From Candidatus Acidiflorens stordalenmirensis (GTDB lineage: Bacteria > Acidobacteriota > Terriglobia > Terriglobales > Acidobacteriaceae), in assembly GCA_003139995.1 (NCBI GenBank), contig PLIC01000228.1, positions 7,335 to 69,772 on the forward strand: DNA of 62,438 bases. The letters run 5' to 3'. Each line of letters starts with the position of its first letter. Position 1 is the first letter of the stretch. Of the stretch, positions 17,847 to 26,205 are shown in pieces. The notes under the pieces are model-generated. The model saw nothing but the letters and a program-made list of their open reading frames with translations, was not told where the DNA came from and ran no database searches. Position numbers and translations under genes: made by a program.

Positions 17847-18824
17847 ATGCGAGCGATTTTTCAGTGGAACGTGGGCGATCGAGTCCTCGAGTTGGGGCGG
17901 CGCACTTTGATCATGGGCATCGTGAATGTAACTCCCGACTCGTTTTCCGACGGCGGACTCTACATCGATGCCGGGAAGGCCGTCGTCCGCGCCGAGCAGT
18001 TACTGGATGACGGCGCGACCATCATTGACGTGGGTGGGGAGTCGACGCGGCCAGGAACATCGGTGACGCCGGCGACCGGCGGTATCGCGACCGGTAATAT
18101 CAAGGACGACCTTGCGCCTGAGGATGCGGCGGTGCGGACGCGACCGCCGGTGCCGGAACCCGTGTCCGAAGAAGAAGAACGCCGGCGGGTGCTGCCCGTG
18201 ATCCGGGATTTGAAGCGGCGACGGCAGGATGCGGTGGTAAGCGTCGATACCTACAAGGCAAGCGTGGCGCGAGCGGCGGTTGAACTCGGGGCGGAGGTTG
18301 TGAACGACGTTAGCGGCTTCCGGTGGGATCCGAAGATGGCGAAAACGCTCGCCGAACTCAAAGTGGGAGCGGTGCTGATGCACACGCGCGGCCGGCCGGA
18401 AGAATGGCGGTCGCTGCCGCCGATTGGCGATCCGGTGCTCCTGGTGAAGCGGGATTTGCAACAGTGGGCCGAGACGGCGACCCTGGCGGGGATCAAGCGC
18501 CATCGCCTGGTGCTGGATCCGGGGTTTGGGTTCGGCAAGCGTTTCGAGGAGAACTATCCGCTGCTGGCGCACTTCGCCGAGCTGCAGAAGATGGGATTCC
18601 CGCTGCTGGCCGGAGTGTCGCGGAAGTCCTTTATCGGGCGAATGCTGGCGCGCGATGGCAAGGATAAGGATAAAGACGCGGAGGTTGCCGAGCGGCTTTA
18701 CGGGACGCTGGCTGCGGAAACCGCTTTGATCTTGAAAGGGGTGCACATCATCCGGACCCACGATGTGCGATTTGCGGCGGAGGCGGCACGAGTGGCGGAT
18801 GCGATCATCGCGAACGGAGGATAG
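17847..18824 (+). CDS. folP: Dihydropteroate synthase with a loop insertion
   Basis: FolP condenses p-aminobenzoate with 6-hydroxymethyl-dihydropterin pyrophosphate in folate synthesis. The 325-residue TIM-barrel protein has MGIVNVTPDSFSDGG (residues 23-37), IIDVGGESTRPG (59-70), SVDTYKA, NDVSGFRWD, DPGFGFGK and GVSRKSFIGR, so the active site is complete. Between GESTRPG and PVSEEEERRRV there is an extra stretch of about 34 residues (71-104) absent from typical FolP, in the flexible loop 2 that closes over the substrates. A second small insertion (KDKDKD) occurs after RMLARDG. The ATG is preceded only by TAGAAT at 9 bases. Confidence 0.95.
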   Translation: MRAIFQWNVGDRVLELGRRTLIMGIVNVTPDSFSDGGLYIDAGKAVVRAEQLLDDGATIIDVGGESTRPGTSVTPATGGIATGNIKDDLAPEDAAVRTRPPVPEPVSEEEERRRVLPVIRDLKRRRQDAVVSVDTYKASVARAAVELGAEVVNDVSGFRWDPKMAKTLAELKVGAVLMHTRGRPEEWRSLPPIGDPVLLVKRDLQQWAETATLAGIKRHRLVLDPGFGFGKRFEENYPLLAHFAELQKMGFPLLAGVSRKSFIGRMLARDGKDKDKDAEVAERLYGTLAAETALILKGVHIIRTHDVRFAAEAARVADAIIANGG

Positions 18825-18835
18825 AACTTCATGAA

Positions 18836-18892
18836 TTGTCATCCCGCCTTAGATTTGTCATCCCGAGCGAAGCGAGGGATCTGCAGATTGCC
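18836..18892. repeat. Family B repeat (tgtcatcc..gagcgaagcgaggg)
   Basis: Two nested copies of tgtcatccc, the second followed by gagcgaagcgagggatctgc. Related copies are at 53282-53346 and inside rsmG at 55016-55084. Confidence 0.75.
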
Positions 18893-18904
18893 TCTTAACC
18901 GCGC

Positions 18905-20653
18905 TCAGGCGCGGGCGGCTTCCGCGAGGGGGGCAGTGACTTTGAGCGCGGGGAGGCGGATTTCAAATGCGGCTCCGCCTTCGGGGCGGTTGTAGCAGGT
19001 GATTTGCCCCTTGTGGTCCTGGATTACGCCGTAGGTGGCGCTGAGTCCGAGGCCGGTGCCTTTGCCGACCGGCTTGGTGGTGTAGAAAGGATCGAAGACG
19101 CGCTCCGGATCGTGCAGGCCGGGGCCGGAGTCGGCGAACTGCACGACCACTTCATTGCCTTCGCGCCAGATCGAGATCTGGAGGCGCCCGCCGCCGATTT
19201 CCTGTAACGCGTCCACGGCGTTCTCGATAATCTGAAGAAAGGCTTGCAAGAGCTGGTTGGCATTGCCGAGGACGCGAGGCAGAGGATCGTTGCTTTCCAC
19301 GGTCAGGCTGATCTTCCTGTTTTCCAGCTTGAATCCTTCCATTTGCACCGCGCGCTGCAAAAGAGGCTTCAGTTCCAGAGGACTTTTCTCTCCCGGTGTC
19401 TGCTGGGCGAAGCTCAGCAGATCGCCGACCAGTTCGCGAGTGCGCCGCGCCTGCTGGCCGATCTTTTGCGCGTTGGAGAGTTGCTCGCGGCTGAGGTTGC
19501 TGCTGGCGGCCATGCGTTCGGAACTGCTCAGGATGGCCGAGAGCGGAAACTCCAGTTCACCGGCGGCGAGCGCGACCAGTTCACCAAGCGAAGCCAGCTT
19601 GGCTTGTTGGATCACTCTTCCCTGCAGCCGCTGCAGATTGTCGAAGCTCTGGCGCGAACGATCGAGCAACTGCCGAAGCCTCCGGTCCAGCAGGTGTTGT
19701 TTGAGGAAGACGACAAATGCCAGGACGGCGACGCCACCCATGGCCACCGCAAAACGTACCTGGCGCAGATAAGGCTGGTCGTGGCTCAGGAACAGTGCCC
19801 AATATCCCATGAGGGGCAGAGAAAGCAGAGCGAGCTGCGCAAGTTGAGAGGCGACCAGGTGATTGACACGAGCGATCGAAGGTGTCGTCTCGGTGTCGCG
19901 AAGGCAGCGCCGCCCGGCGATGGCGACCCAGAGAAACCCAAGCATGGCGGTGAGGAACTGGAGATCATAGATTCCGCCAGTCTTGTAGGCGCCGCGCGCG
20001 ATGGCGCCATTCATGGCTTCCGAAGAGAATGTGTAGAGAACACTGGCAACAAAAATGTTGCGATAGAGTTCGCGCCACGATCCGGAACTGGTGAAGAATG
20101 CCAATGCCGACACGGCAATCAGCATCGCTCCTTCGACGAAATATAAGAGATCCCAGCGCACGTTGTACACCGGAATATTGGGGACGATGCATTCCTCGGG
20201 AAAAACGAAGAAGGCGTAGACCACGATCCACCACACCAGCAGGATGAGGACGTTCAACGCACTGAGCAACATCCCCTCGCGCTCATCGGCCCGATGGGGG
20301 CGGATGGCTACGGCTGCCATGATGGGGACAACGTGCAGGAACAACACGATGTCTCCCGGGAAGGGTTCGGGCAGCGGCTTGCGAACCACCACTTCAAACC
20401 ACGTCCAGCAGGCTTGATTGAAACACCACATGGCCATGCCCGCCGCCATAAGACTCCAGAACAGGCGGGTATGCCCGCGGCTGTCGAACGCGTTTCTGGC
20501 TGAAAGGATGAAGGCAGCCGCGATCACCAGCAGTGGGATTAGGTTGCCCATGGCCACGCGAAAGAAGGGGCTGGGAAACACTGCGGGCGCCAGAACAAAG
20601 GCCAGCAGCAGACAAGCTCCGCCGAAGAACGCCGAGATTTGGGGCCGGGACAC
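18905..20653 (-). CDS. Membrane histidine-kinase-like protein lacking the phosphoacceptor histidine
   Basis: This is a 582-residue protein. The N-terminal half has about ten membrane helices (residues 5-320), followed by a coiled linker, a HisKA-like helix pair (about 345-415) and a HATPase_c domain (about 440-570) with N-box IIENAVDAL, G1 DSGPGL, F-box FDPFYTTK and G2 GKGTGLGL, all intact. In the H-box the usual A-H-E-x-N-N-P-L reads A-G-E-L-E-F-P-L: Gly365 (codon ggt, 19559-19561) replaces the histidine, and both asparagines are also changed. It should bind ATP but cannot autophosphorylate in the normal way. No response regulator is adjacent. The start is GTG 20653, eight bases after a TATGAT. 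Confidence 0.9.
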   Translation of the reverse strand: MSRPQISAFFGGACLLLAFVLAPAVFPSPFFRVAMGNLIPLLVIAAAFILSARNAFDSRGHTRLFWSLMAAGMAMWCFNQACWTWFEVVVRKPLPEPFPGDIVLFLHVVPIMAAVAIRPHRADEREGMLLSALNVLILLVWWIVVYAFFVFPEECIVPNIPVYNVRWDLLYFVEGAMLIAVSALAFFTSSGSWRELYRNIFVASVLYTFSSEAMNGAIARGAYKTGGIYDLQFLTAMLGFLWVAIAGRRCLRDTETTPSIARVNHLVASQLAQLALLSLPLMGYWALFLSHDQPYLRQVRFAVAMGGVAVLAFVVFLKQHLLDRRLRQLLDRSRQSFDNLQRLQGRVIQQAKLASLGELVALAAGELEFPLSAILSSSERMAASSNLSREQLSNAQKIGQQARRTRELVGDLLSFAQQTPGEKSPLELKPLLQRAVQMEGFKLENRKISLTVESNDPLPRVLGNANQLLQAFLQIIENAVDALQEIGGGRLQISIWREGNEVVVQFADSGPGLHDPERVFDPFYTTKPVGKGTGLGLSATYGVIQDHKGQITCYNRPEGGAAFEIRLPALKVTAPLAEAARA

Positions 20654-20661
20654 CGCTTCCC

Positions 20662-20667
20662 ATCATA
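20662..20667 (-). promoter_or_regulatory. Candidate -10 element of the kinase-like gene (leaderless)
   Basis: TATGAT on the minus strand lies eight bases from GTG 20653. Confidence 0.4.
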
Positions 20668-20689
20668 GGATGTCCGACACAAGATGTTT

Positions 20690-20835
20690 AGATCACGGAC
20701 TGGTTACCCGAGGGCACTGCAGTAACCTTCCAGGCTGCCGAAAAACTCGGGTTTCGTATCAGGGCATCGCTTTAGCGGGCCCGAAGTCCTTCAAAATCAG
20801 ATGCCCTTTTAGGGGCTGGGTAGTAGAGTCGAGAA
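20690..20835. repeat. Family D repeat (ggctgccgaaaaactcgggtttcgtatc..)
   Basis: The segments ggctgccgaaaaactcgg, ttcgtatcagggcatcgctt and aatcagatgcccttttaggg occur in the same order at 50855-50945 in a diverged copy. No coding sequence was seen in this 228-base gap. Confidence 0.75.
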
Positions 20836-20868
20836 TCGAGTTTGTCGATCGTTTCGGGTGGCAACTGC

Positions 20869-20874
20869 TAGAAT
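20869..20874 (+). promoter_or_regulatory. Candidate -10 element of hemB (leaderless)
   Basis: TAGAAT lies seven bases before ATG 20882, with no Shine-Dalgarno. Confidence 0.5.
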
Positions 20875-20881
20875 TCCTGTT

Positions 20882-21916
20882 ATGGCATTCCCCGCTACCC
20901 GCTTGCGCCGTCTGCGGCGCACTGAAACGTTGCGTGCCCTGGTCCGCGAGACCCGGCTTACGCCCGAATCCCTAGTGTATCCACTGTTCGTTTGCCCCGG
21001 AACGCGTATCCGGAAAGAAGTCCGCTCGATGCCCGGCGTCTTCAACCTTTCGATAGACGAGGCCGTGAAAGAAGTGCGTGCGACGCGCGCGTTGGGGGTA
21101 TCTTCGATCATTTTGTTCGGGCTGCCGGAGAAAAAGGATGAAGTGGCCACGGGCGCCTGGGCGAAGGATGGCATCGTGCAGAGGGCGGCGCGCGCTATCA
21201 AGAGTGAGGTGCGCGACGTGGTGGTCATGGGCGACGTTTGCTTGTGCGAGTACATGTCGCATGGGCATTGCGGCATCGTTAAGGTGAACGACAAAGCGGG
21301 ACCACAATCGCTGGGCGCGGCCGCGGCGGTGCCACCGGCTGCCGCGGAGTACGAGATCGTGAATGACGCGAGCCTGGAGTTGCTGGCGCGCACCTCGGTT
21401 TCGCTGGCGCGGTCGGGCGTGGACGTTATCGCCCCGTCGGACATGATGGATGGGCGGGTCGGGGCGATTCGCCGGGCGCTCGACGACGCTGGCTTCGAAA
21501 ATACGCCGATCCTTTCCTATGCGGCGAAGTTCTCTTCCGGCTTCTACGGGCCGTTCCGCGAGGCTGCGCATTCAGCGCCGCAGTTCGGAGATCGCCGTTC
21601 CTACCAGATGGACCCCGCGAACGTTCGCGAGGCGATGCGGGAGATCGAGTTGGACATTGAAGAAGGCGCGGACATGATCATGGTGAAGCCGGCGATGCCG
21701 TACCTGGATGTGATTGCCGCCGCCCGCGCCCGTTTCGATCTGCCGCTGGCGGCGTACCAGGTATCGGGCGAGTACGCGATGATCGAGGCTGCGGCCCGCA
21801 ACCAGTGGATCGACCGCGAGCGCGTAATGATGGAATCGCTCGTCTGCATACGCCGCGCGGGGGCGAGCATAATTCTGACTTACTACGCCAAGGAAGCGGC
21901 GAAATTGTTGGCCTAG
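20882..21916 (+). CDS. hemB: Delta-aminolevulinic acid dehydratase (porphobilinogen synthase)
   Basis: HemB joins two 5-aminolevulinate molecules into porphobilinogen in tetrapyrrole synthesis. This 344-residue protein has the zinc cysteines Cys120, Cys122 and Cys130 ([11 protein letters not shown]), Schiff-base lysines Lys216 ([12 protein letters not shown]) and Lys269 ([11 protein letters not shown]), and [13 protein letters not shown]. Between the zinc loop and [11 protein letters not shown] there is an extra stretch of about 20 residues (135-157, alanine- and proline-rich, with [12 protein letters not shown]) absent from standard HemB. ATG 20882 is chosen over the in-frame GTG 20858 because the protein family begins at this point and a TAGAAT lies between the two. 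Confidence 0.96.
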   Translation: MAFPATRLRRLRRTETLRALVRETRLTPESLVYPLFVCPGTRIRKEVRSMPGVFNLSIDEAVKEVRATRALGVSSIILFGLPEKKDEVATGAWAKDGIVQRAARAIKSEVRDVVVMGDVCLCEYMSHGHCGIVKVNDKAGPQSLGAAAAVPPAAAEYEIVNDASLELLARTSVSLARSGVDVIAPSDMMDGRVGAIRRALDDAGFENTPILSYAAKFSSGFYGPFREAAHSAPQFGDRRSYQMDPANVREAMREIELDIEEGADMIMVKPAMPYLDVIAAARARFDLPLAAYQVSGEYAMIEAAARNQWIDRERVMMESLVCIRRAGASIILTYYAKEAAKLLA

Positions 21917-21970
21917 CTTTGAAGGGGCATGGCTTCACAACTTGCGGAAAAACTTGATCCCGCGCTTGTT

Positions 21971-22061
21971 CTTGGGTGGCGCAGCGCCGGGGTCCCCAGC
22001 ACGCCCGCTTTTGGCGTGATGGGGTGGGGGGCTTCAGCGCTGCGGTAACTGGCTTGTTTTT
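21971..22061. repeat. Family E repeat (cttgggtggcgcagcgc..ttcagcgctgcggtaact), with an internal insertion
   Basis: Compared with the uninterrupted copy at 50951-50994, this one carries about 45 extra bases (ggggtccccagcacgcccgc and onward) between the two halves of the palindromic core gcagcgc/gcgctgc. Confidence 0.75.
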
Positions 22062-22921
22062 CAGCGCTCCAGTCGATAGGCCATGCGGACCAGAGTTCTC
22101 TCCGAAAAGGGCACGTACAGCAAAGCTGCAGTCGCGGCGAACGCTAATCCAACCCCGATCTGCGGCAACAGCAGGAACGGCGCGATGGCCCAGAGCTGAC
22201 CCAGCGCCAGAACGAATGGGAAGAGCCGGCCGAATGTTGCCCCCAGCTTGCGGAAATCGAAGGCGACTGCGGACAGCAAATAGAGGCGCAGCGGAATCCC
22301 CACCGCTCCCGTCACCAATACCGCGCCCACGATGAACAAAGCTCTCCAGCCCGGGAGAAAGCTGCTGGCGACCCGATCTGCATCGCGCAGGTGGGCGAGA
22401 GCGCTCACGTAGAAGATGAGATACATCGCCTGAATCAGCGCGAAAAGCGCACGTACCAATCCGCGCCGGGGAACGGGCACGTGCAGTTCGGGGTGCAGCG
22501 CGACCTCGGCCGCAGGCGCGGTTGCCGGATCATTCTCCTGCGTGTGGGCGGGCGCGGATATTGCCGCTGCCGCGCCGGCGTTTTCGACCGGGGCGATGAA
22601 GCGGTATCCCCGTCGGGCCAGGGTTTCGAGGAAGCGCGGGCTCGATGCGGAATCGCCCAGCGACTCGCGAATCTTGTTCACCGCGGTATTCAGGCTGTGA
22701 TCGAAATCGACGAAGGTGTCGGCAGGCCAGATCCTTTCCCGCAACTCGTCGCGCGTGACAACCTGACCGGCATTTTGCAGCAGCGCAGTAAGGACTTGAA
22801 ACGGCTGTTCCTGAAGCCGGATGCGAACGCCGTTTTTGCGCAGCTCTCCGGCAGCCAGGTCGGCTTCAAAAACGCTAAAGCGCAGAACGTTGGCTTCGCG
22901 GTTGGAGGGAGGCATCGGCAT
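22061..22921 (-). CDS. ToxR/CadC-like winged-helix regulator with membrane domain
   Basis: This 286-residue protein has an OmpR/PhoB-type winged helix at residues 12-110: FSVFEADLAAGELRKNGVRI, LQEQPFQVLTALLQNAG, VVTRDELRERIWP, HSLNTAVNKIRESLGD and ARRGYRFIAPV. It lacks a receiver domain. An alanine-rich linker follows, then about four membrane helices (about 155-280). Such regulators signal from the membrane to DNA without phosphorylation and are abundant in Acidobacteriota, where the C-terminal part is usually a TPR or propeller domain; a multi-helix membrane part is less usual. The start ATG is 15 bases from a TACACT hexamer. No target is evident. Confidence 0.87.
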   Translation of the reverse strand: MPMPPSNREANVLRFSVFEADLAAGELRKNGVRIRLQEQPFQVLTALLQNAGQVVTRDELRERIWPADTFVDFDHSLNTAVNKIRESLGDSASSPRFLETLARRGYRFIAPVENAGAAAAISAPAHTQENDPATAPAAEVALHPELHVPVPRRGLVRALFALIQAMYLIFYVSALAHLRDADRVASSFLPGWRALFIVGAVLVTGAVGIPLRLYLLSAVAFDFRKLGATFGRLFPFVLALGQLWAIAPFLLLPQIGVGLAFAATAALLYVPFSERTLVRMAYRLER

Positions 22922-22950
22922 GACGGCGCGCCCGTAGTGTACCGCGAATA

Positions 22951-23024
22951 AGTCGTTGGTCGTTAGCCGTTGGCCGTTCGCGATGAATTGCCTGCCAACG
23001 ACTGGCGACTAACGACCAACGACT
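22951..23024. repeat. Perfect 16-bp inverted repeat of word-like type
   Basis: agtcgttggtcgttag (22951-22966) and ctaacgaccaacgact (23009-23024) are exact complements. The spacer repeats related words (ccgttggccgtt, ccaacgactggcgact). The hairpin is followed by gaaaaaa, so it may double as a weak transcription barrier. Confidence 0.85.
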
Positions 23025-23033
23025 GAAAAAAGC

Positions 23034-23039
23034 TACAAT
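23034..23039 (+). promoter_or_regulatory. Candidate -10 element of the 58-aa gene and miaA (leaderless)
   Basis: TACAAT lies six bases before GTG 23046, immediately after the 16-bp inverted repeat. Confidence 0.5.
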
Positions 23040-23045
23040 AGCGCC

Positions 23046-23222
23046 GTGAACGCCCCCGTTTCACCGAAGCCGGTCGCTGACAACAAGCATCAGGACAACA
23101 AGCATCAGCACCGCCATTCCATCTACGCCGCCGAAGCCACCGGATTGCTTCTCATGGCGGTTCTGCTGCTCGTTCTTACCATCATCCGCTACTGGCGGTA
23201 CATCCCTTGGAGCGCGCGCTGA
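23046..23222 (+). CDS. Small single-pass membrane protein (58 aa) overlapping miaA
   Basis: GTG 23046 opens a 58-codon frame. It has a basic, His/Lys/Gln-rich start (ADNKHQDNKHQHRHS), then one hydrophobic helix (ATGLLLMAVLLLVLTIIRYW) and ends IPWSAR. Its last 16 bases overlap the start of miaA, so the two are probably translationally coupled. There is no Shine-Dalgarno, but TACAAT is six bases upstream. It resembles no named family. The overlap, the membrane helix and the promoter element support a real gene. A duplicated DNKHQ motif lies in its cytosolic tail. Confidence 0.65.
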   Translation: MNAPVSPKPVADNKHQDNKHQHRHSIYAAEATGLLLMAVLLLVLTIIRYWRYIPWSAR

Positions 23223-24214
23223 AGTTGCCGAGGTTGCCGAAGTTGGATCGCGAGCCGCTGGTCGTAGTCGTGCTTGGTCCCACGGCGAGCGGGAAGACAG
23301 CTCTGGCGCTGGCGATCGCGCGCCGCTTTCAGGGAGAAATCGTCAACTGCGACTCGGTTGCGATGTACCGCGAATTTGAAATCGGCACAGCCAAGCCGAG
23401 TGTGGCTGAGCGCGCGGAAGTTCCACATCATCTGTTCGATTGCGTCGATCCGCTCTCCGACGTCACCGCCGGAGAATATGCCCGCCAGTCGCGGCAGATT
23501 CTGCGCGAGATAGTTCTGCGCGAGAGCGAGCAGCGAAGGCATTTGCCAATCGTCAGCGGAGGAACCGGACTCTATCTTCGCGCTCTCGTTGAAGGACTTT
23601 TTTCCGGCCCGCAGCGGTCCGGCGATCTGCGCAACGAAGACCTGCGCGACAAACTGCGCCTCCGCGCGGAAAAGCGCGGCACCGATCACCTGCATCGCAT
23701 CCTACGGCGGCTCGACTCTTCGGCGGCGGACCGCATTCACGCCCATGACGCTCCCAAGATGATCCGGGCGATCGAAGTGTGCCTGGCCTCGCGCCGGCCA
23801 TCTCGCCGGACTATGACCGAGCTTTGGCGGCAGGGACGCGATCCGCTGTGCGGCTTTCGCATTCTGCGCCTCGGACTTAATCCCGAGCGCCAAGTTCTTT
23901 ATGCCCGCATCAACCAGCGCGCCGCGAAGATGTTTGGCGAAGGACTGATCGCCGAGACGGAGAAGCTTCTCGCAAAGTATGGCGACGAAGCCCGCCCGCT
24001 AGCGTCGTTAGGATACAAGCAGGCGATGCAGTTCTTGCGCGGCGAAGTGGATCGGGAGTCGGCCATCGCGGCGGCGCAGCAGGCGCATCGCAACTATGCC
24101 AAGCGCCAGATCACCTGGTTCCGGCGAGAACCGGATGTGCATTGGCTGGCCGGGTTCGGCGATGACCCAGCTATCCAAGCGGACGCCATTGCAAGAATAG
24201 AACAGGAAATCTGA
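23207..24214 (+). CDS. miaA: tRNA dimethylallyltransferase
   Basis: MiaA transfers a dimethylallyl group to N6 of A37 in tRNAs reading UNN codons. This 335-residue protein starts at TTG 23207. It has the P-loop VLGPTASGKTALALAIARR (about residues 22-40), NCDSVAMYREFEIGTAKPS, HHLFDCVDP, VSGGTGLYLRAL, APKMIRAIEV and the late signature LASLGYKQAMQFL, followed by RNYAKRQITWFRRE. The length and motif order are normal. The TTG overlaps the small membrane-protein gene upstream. The convergent or overlapping codons of the exported GH3 gene begin shortly after its stop. Confidence 0.96.
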   Translation: MERALKLPRLPKLDREPLVVVVLGPTASGKTALALAIARRFQGEIVNCDSVAMYREFEIGTAKPSVAERAEVPHHLFDCVDPLSDVTAGEYARQSRQILREIVLRESEQRRHLPIVSGGTGLYLRALVEGLFSGPQRSGDLRNEDLRDKLRLRAEKRGTDHLHRILRRLDSSAADRIHAHDAPKMIRAIEVCLASRRPSRRTMTELWRQGRDPLCGFRILRLGLNPERQVLYARINQRAAKMFGEGLIAETEKLLAKYGDEARPLASLGYKQAMQFLRGEVDRESAIAAAQQAHRNYAKRQITWFRREPDVHWLAGFGDDPAIQADAIARIEQEI

Positions 24215-24258
24215 GAGAGTTCGTGAGCGATTACTCAACTTTTGCTATTGTCAATGGC

Positions 24259-26205
24259 ATGTTCCGACGTTTTCTGCCGATCGCGCTTTTGCTCGCTGCG
24301 GCGCTTTGCTCTGCTAAAGGCTTTTCTAAGGACAGCGACAAGAGCAAAGACCGCTTTCTGCGGCCTGGTCCCATCCATCTCGACAAAGCCGGCCGGAAGT
24401 GGGCCGACAAGACGTTGCGCAAGATGTCGCCCGAAGAGAAAGTCGGACAACTCTTCGCGATCCGGGTGAACGCGCAGTTCCTGAATGACGCCGACCCCAT
24501 CTGGATTCAACTGCGCGACGACGTTCGCAAATATCACATCGGATCGCTGGTCATGACCGTCACGGTGGATGGCCCCTTCCTGCTCAAGAGCCAGCCCTAT
24601 GATGCCGCCGAGTTGCTCAACCGGCTGCAGAAATCGTCGAAGCTGCCGCTCTTTGTCGCGGCAGACTTCGAGCGCGGCGTGTCCATGCGCCTGAATGGCG
24701 CGAGCATCTTTCCTCATGCAATGGCCTTTGGCGCGACCGGCAAGCCAGAAAATGCCGAGGCCTTTGGACGCATCTCTGCACTAGAGGCGAGGGCTATCGG
24801 AGTCCATTGGAATTTCTTTCCGGTTGCCGACGTGAATTCCAATCCGGCGAATCCCATCGTCAACACGCGCTCCTTCGGAGAAGACCCGAAGCAGGTTGGC
24901 GATTTCGTGGCGGCCTACATTCGAGGCGCTCACCAAGGCGGCATGTTGGCCACGGCCAAACATTTTCCCGGACACGGCGACACCGCTACCGATTCTCATC
25001 TTGGCCTGGCGCAAGTCACTGGCGACCGGGCGCGGCTCGATGCAATTGAGCTGCCGCCCTTCCGCCGCGCGATTGAGGCGGGCGTAGATGCCGTGATGGT
25101 GGCGCACGTCACCGTTCCCGCTCTCGATCCCGAGCCCAACCGTGTGGCCACAACTTCCCGGGCGATTGTGACCGGACTCCTCAAAGAAGACATGGGATTC
25201 AAGGGCATCGTGGTGACCGACGCCCTCGAGATGGCAGGATTGACGCGCCTGTACGAGAAGGATATCGGACGAGCCGCGGTCGAATCCTTCAACGCCGGCA
25301 ATGATGTGCTGATCCTTCCGGCCGATCTCGACGCCAGCTACCGCTCGATGCTGCAAGCGGTCGAAAGCGGCGAAATCGACCGCGCGCGGCTCGATCAATC
25401 CGTACGTAAGATCCTGGAAGTAAAGGCTTCTCTCGGTTTGAACAGGGCGCGGCTGGTGGACCCCGGTCAACTCTCCAGCCAGATTGCGAAACCGGAGAAT
25501 CTGGCCGCCGGTCAGCGCATTGCCGACGAGGCCATCACCCTCGTCCGCGACAACGGCAAAGTGATCCCGCTGCAGTCTCTTGGAACTCCGCAGGCCGCGC
25601 TTCCGTATCAATCACTGCCATATCAATCAGTGGCCGAGGTGAGCCACCGCCTGCTCGCGGTGATTTTTTCGGACGACCTGCGCACCGGCTCTGGACGTAT
25701 GCTCGAACGCCAAATTCTAGCCCGTGTGCCCGACGCCCGTGTGATCTACGCCGATGCGCGCTCGGCTGAGGGCACGAAGGGGTCCGTGGTCGAAGCAGTG
25801 GAAGCAGCAGAGCGCGTGATCGCAGCGGTGTATGTGGTTCCGACCGCGGGCAAGGCTGTGCGCGCCGCCGGCGGTCTGACGAATACGGTTGCCATGGACG
25901 ATGTCACGGGATCCTTGCTCACCGCGATTCTCGATCGCGCCGCCAGCCGCACCGTCGTGCTCGCCATGGGCAATCCCTATGTGGCGCAGGATTTTCCCGC
26001 GATCCAGAATTATGTGTGCGCGTTCTCCAATGCAACCGTGTCGGAAACGGCTGCGGTCAAGGCGATTTTCGGCGAGATCCCGATCGGCGGTCGTCTGCCG
26101 GTTACGATTCCGGGCATCGCATCCCGAGGCGAGGGGATCGAACGCCCCGCCCAACCAATCTCAGCTCGACCCAGCTCAGGAGGTTCCTCCCATGTTCAGC
26201 CGTGA
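24259..26205 (+). CDS. Exported GH3 family beta-N-acetylhexosaminidase-like glycosidase
   Basis: This is a two-domain glycoside hydrolase of family 3, 648 residues. The N-terminal TIM barrel carries the NagZ-type signature KHFPGHGDT, whose His-Asp pair acts as acid/base in NagZ enzymes. The nucleophile Asp is in VVTDALEMAGL. DFERGVSMRL and DVNSNPANPIVNTRSFGEDP also match. The C-terminal alpha/beta domain (from about residue 400) is present, unlike short NagZ. ATG 24259 gives a signal peptide (MFRRFLPIALLLAAALCSA-KG), so it acts outside the cytoplasm, on peptidoglycan, chitin or related N-acetyl-glucosaminides. A tandem duplication LPYQSLPYQS occurs at the domain junction. It overlaps the next lipoprotein gene by 14 bases. 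Confidence 0.9.
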   Translation: MFRRFLPIALLLAAALCSAKGFSKDSDKSKDRFLRPGPIHLDKAGRKWADKTLRKMSPEEKVGQLFAIRVNAQFLNDADPIWIQLRDDVRKYHIGSLVMTVTVDGPFLLKSQPYDAAELLNRLQKSSKLPLFVAADFERGVSMRLNGASIFPHAMAFGATGKPENAEAFGRISALEARAIGVHWNFFPVADVNSNPANPIVNTRSFGEDPKQVGDFVAAYIRGAHQGGMLATAKHFPGHGDTATDSHLGLAQVTGDRARLDAIELPPFRRAIEAGVDAVMVAHVTVPALDPEPNRVATTSRAIVTGLLKEDMGFKGIVVTDALEMAGLTRLYEKDIGRAAVESFNAGNDVLILPADLDASYRSMLQAVESGEIDRARLDQSVRKILEVKASLGLNRARLVDPGQLSSQIAKPENLAAGQRIADEAITLVRDNGKVIPLQSLGTPQAALPYQSLPYQSVAEVSHRLLAVIFSDDLRTGSGRMLERQILARVPDARVIYADARSAEGTKGSVVEAVEAAERVIAAVYVVPTAGKAVRAAGGLTNTVAMDDVTGSLLTAILDRAASRTVVLAMGNPYVAQDFPAIQNYVCAFSNATVSETAAVKAIFGEIPIGGRLPVTIPGIASRGEGIERPAQPISARPSSGGSSHVQP

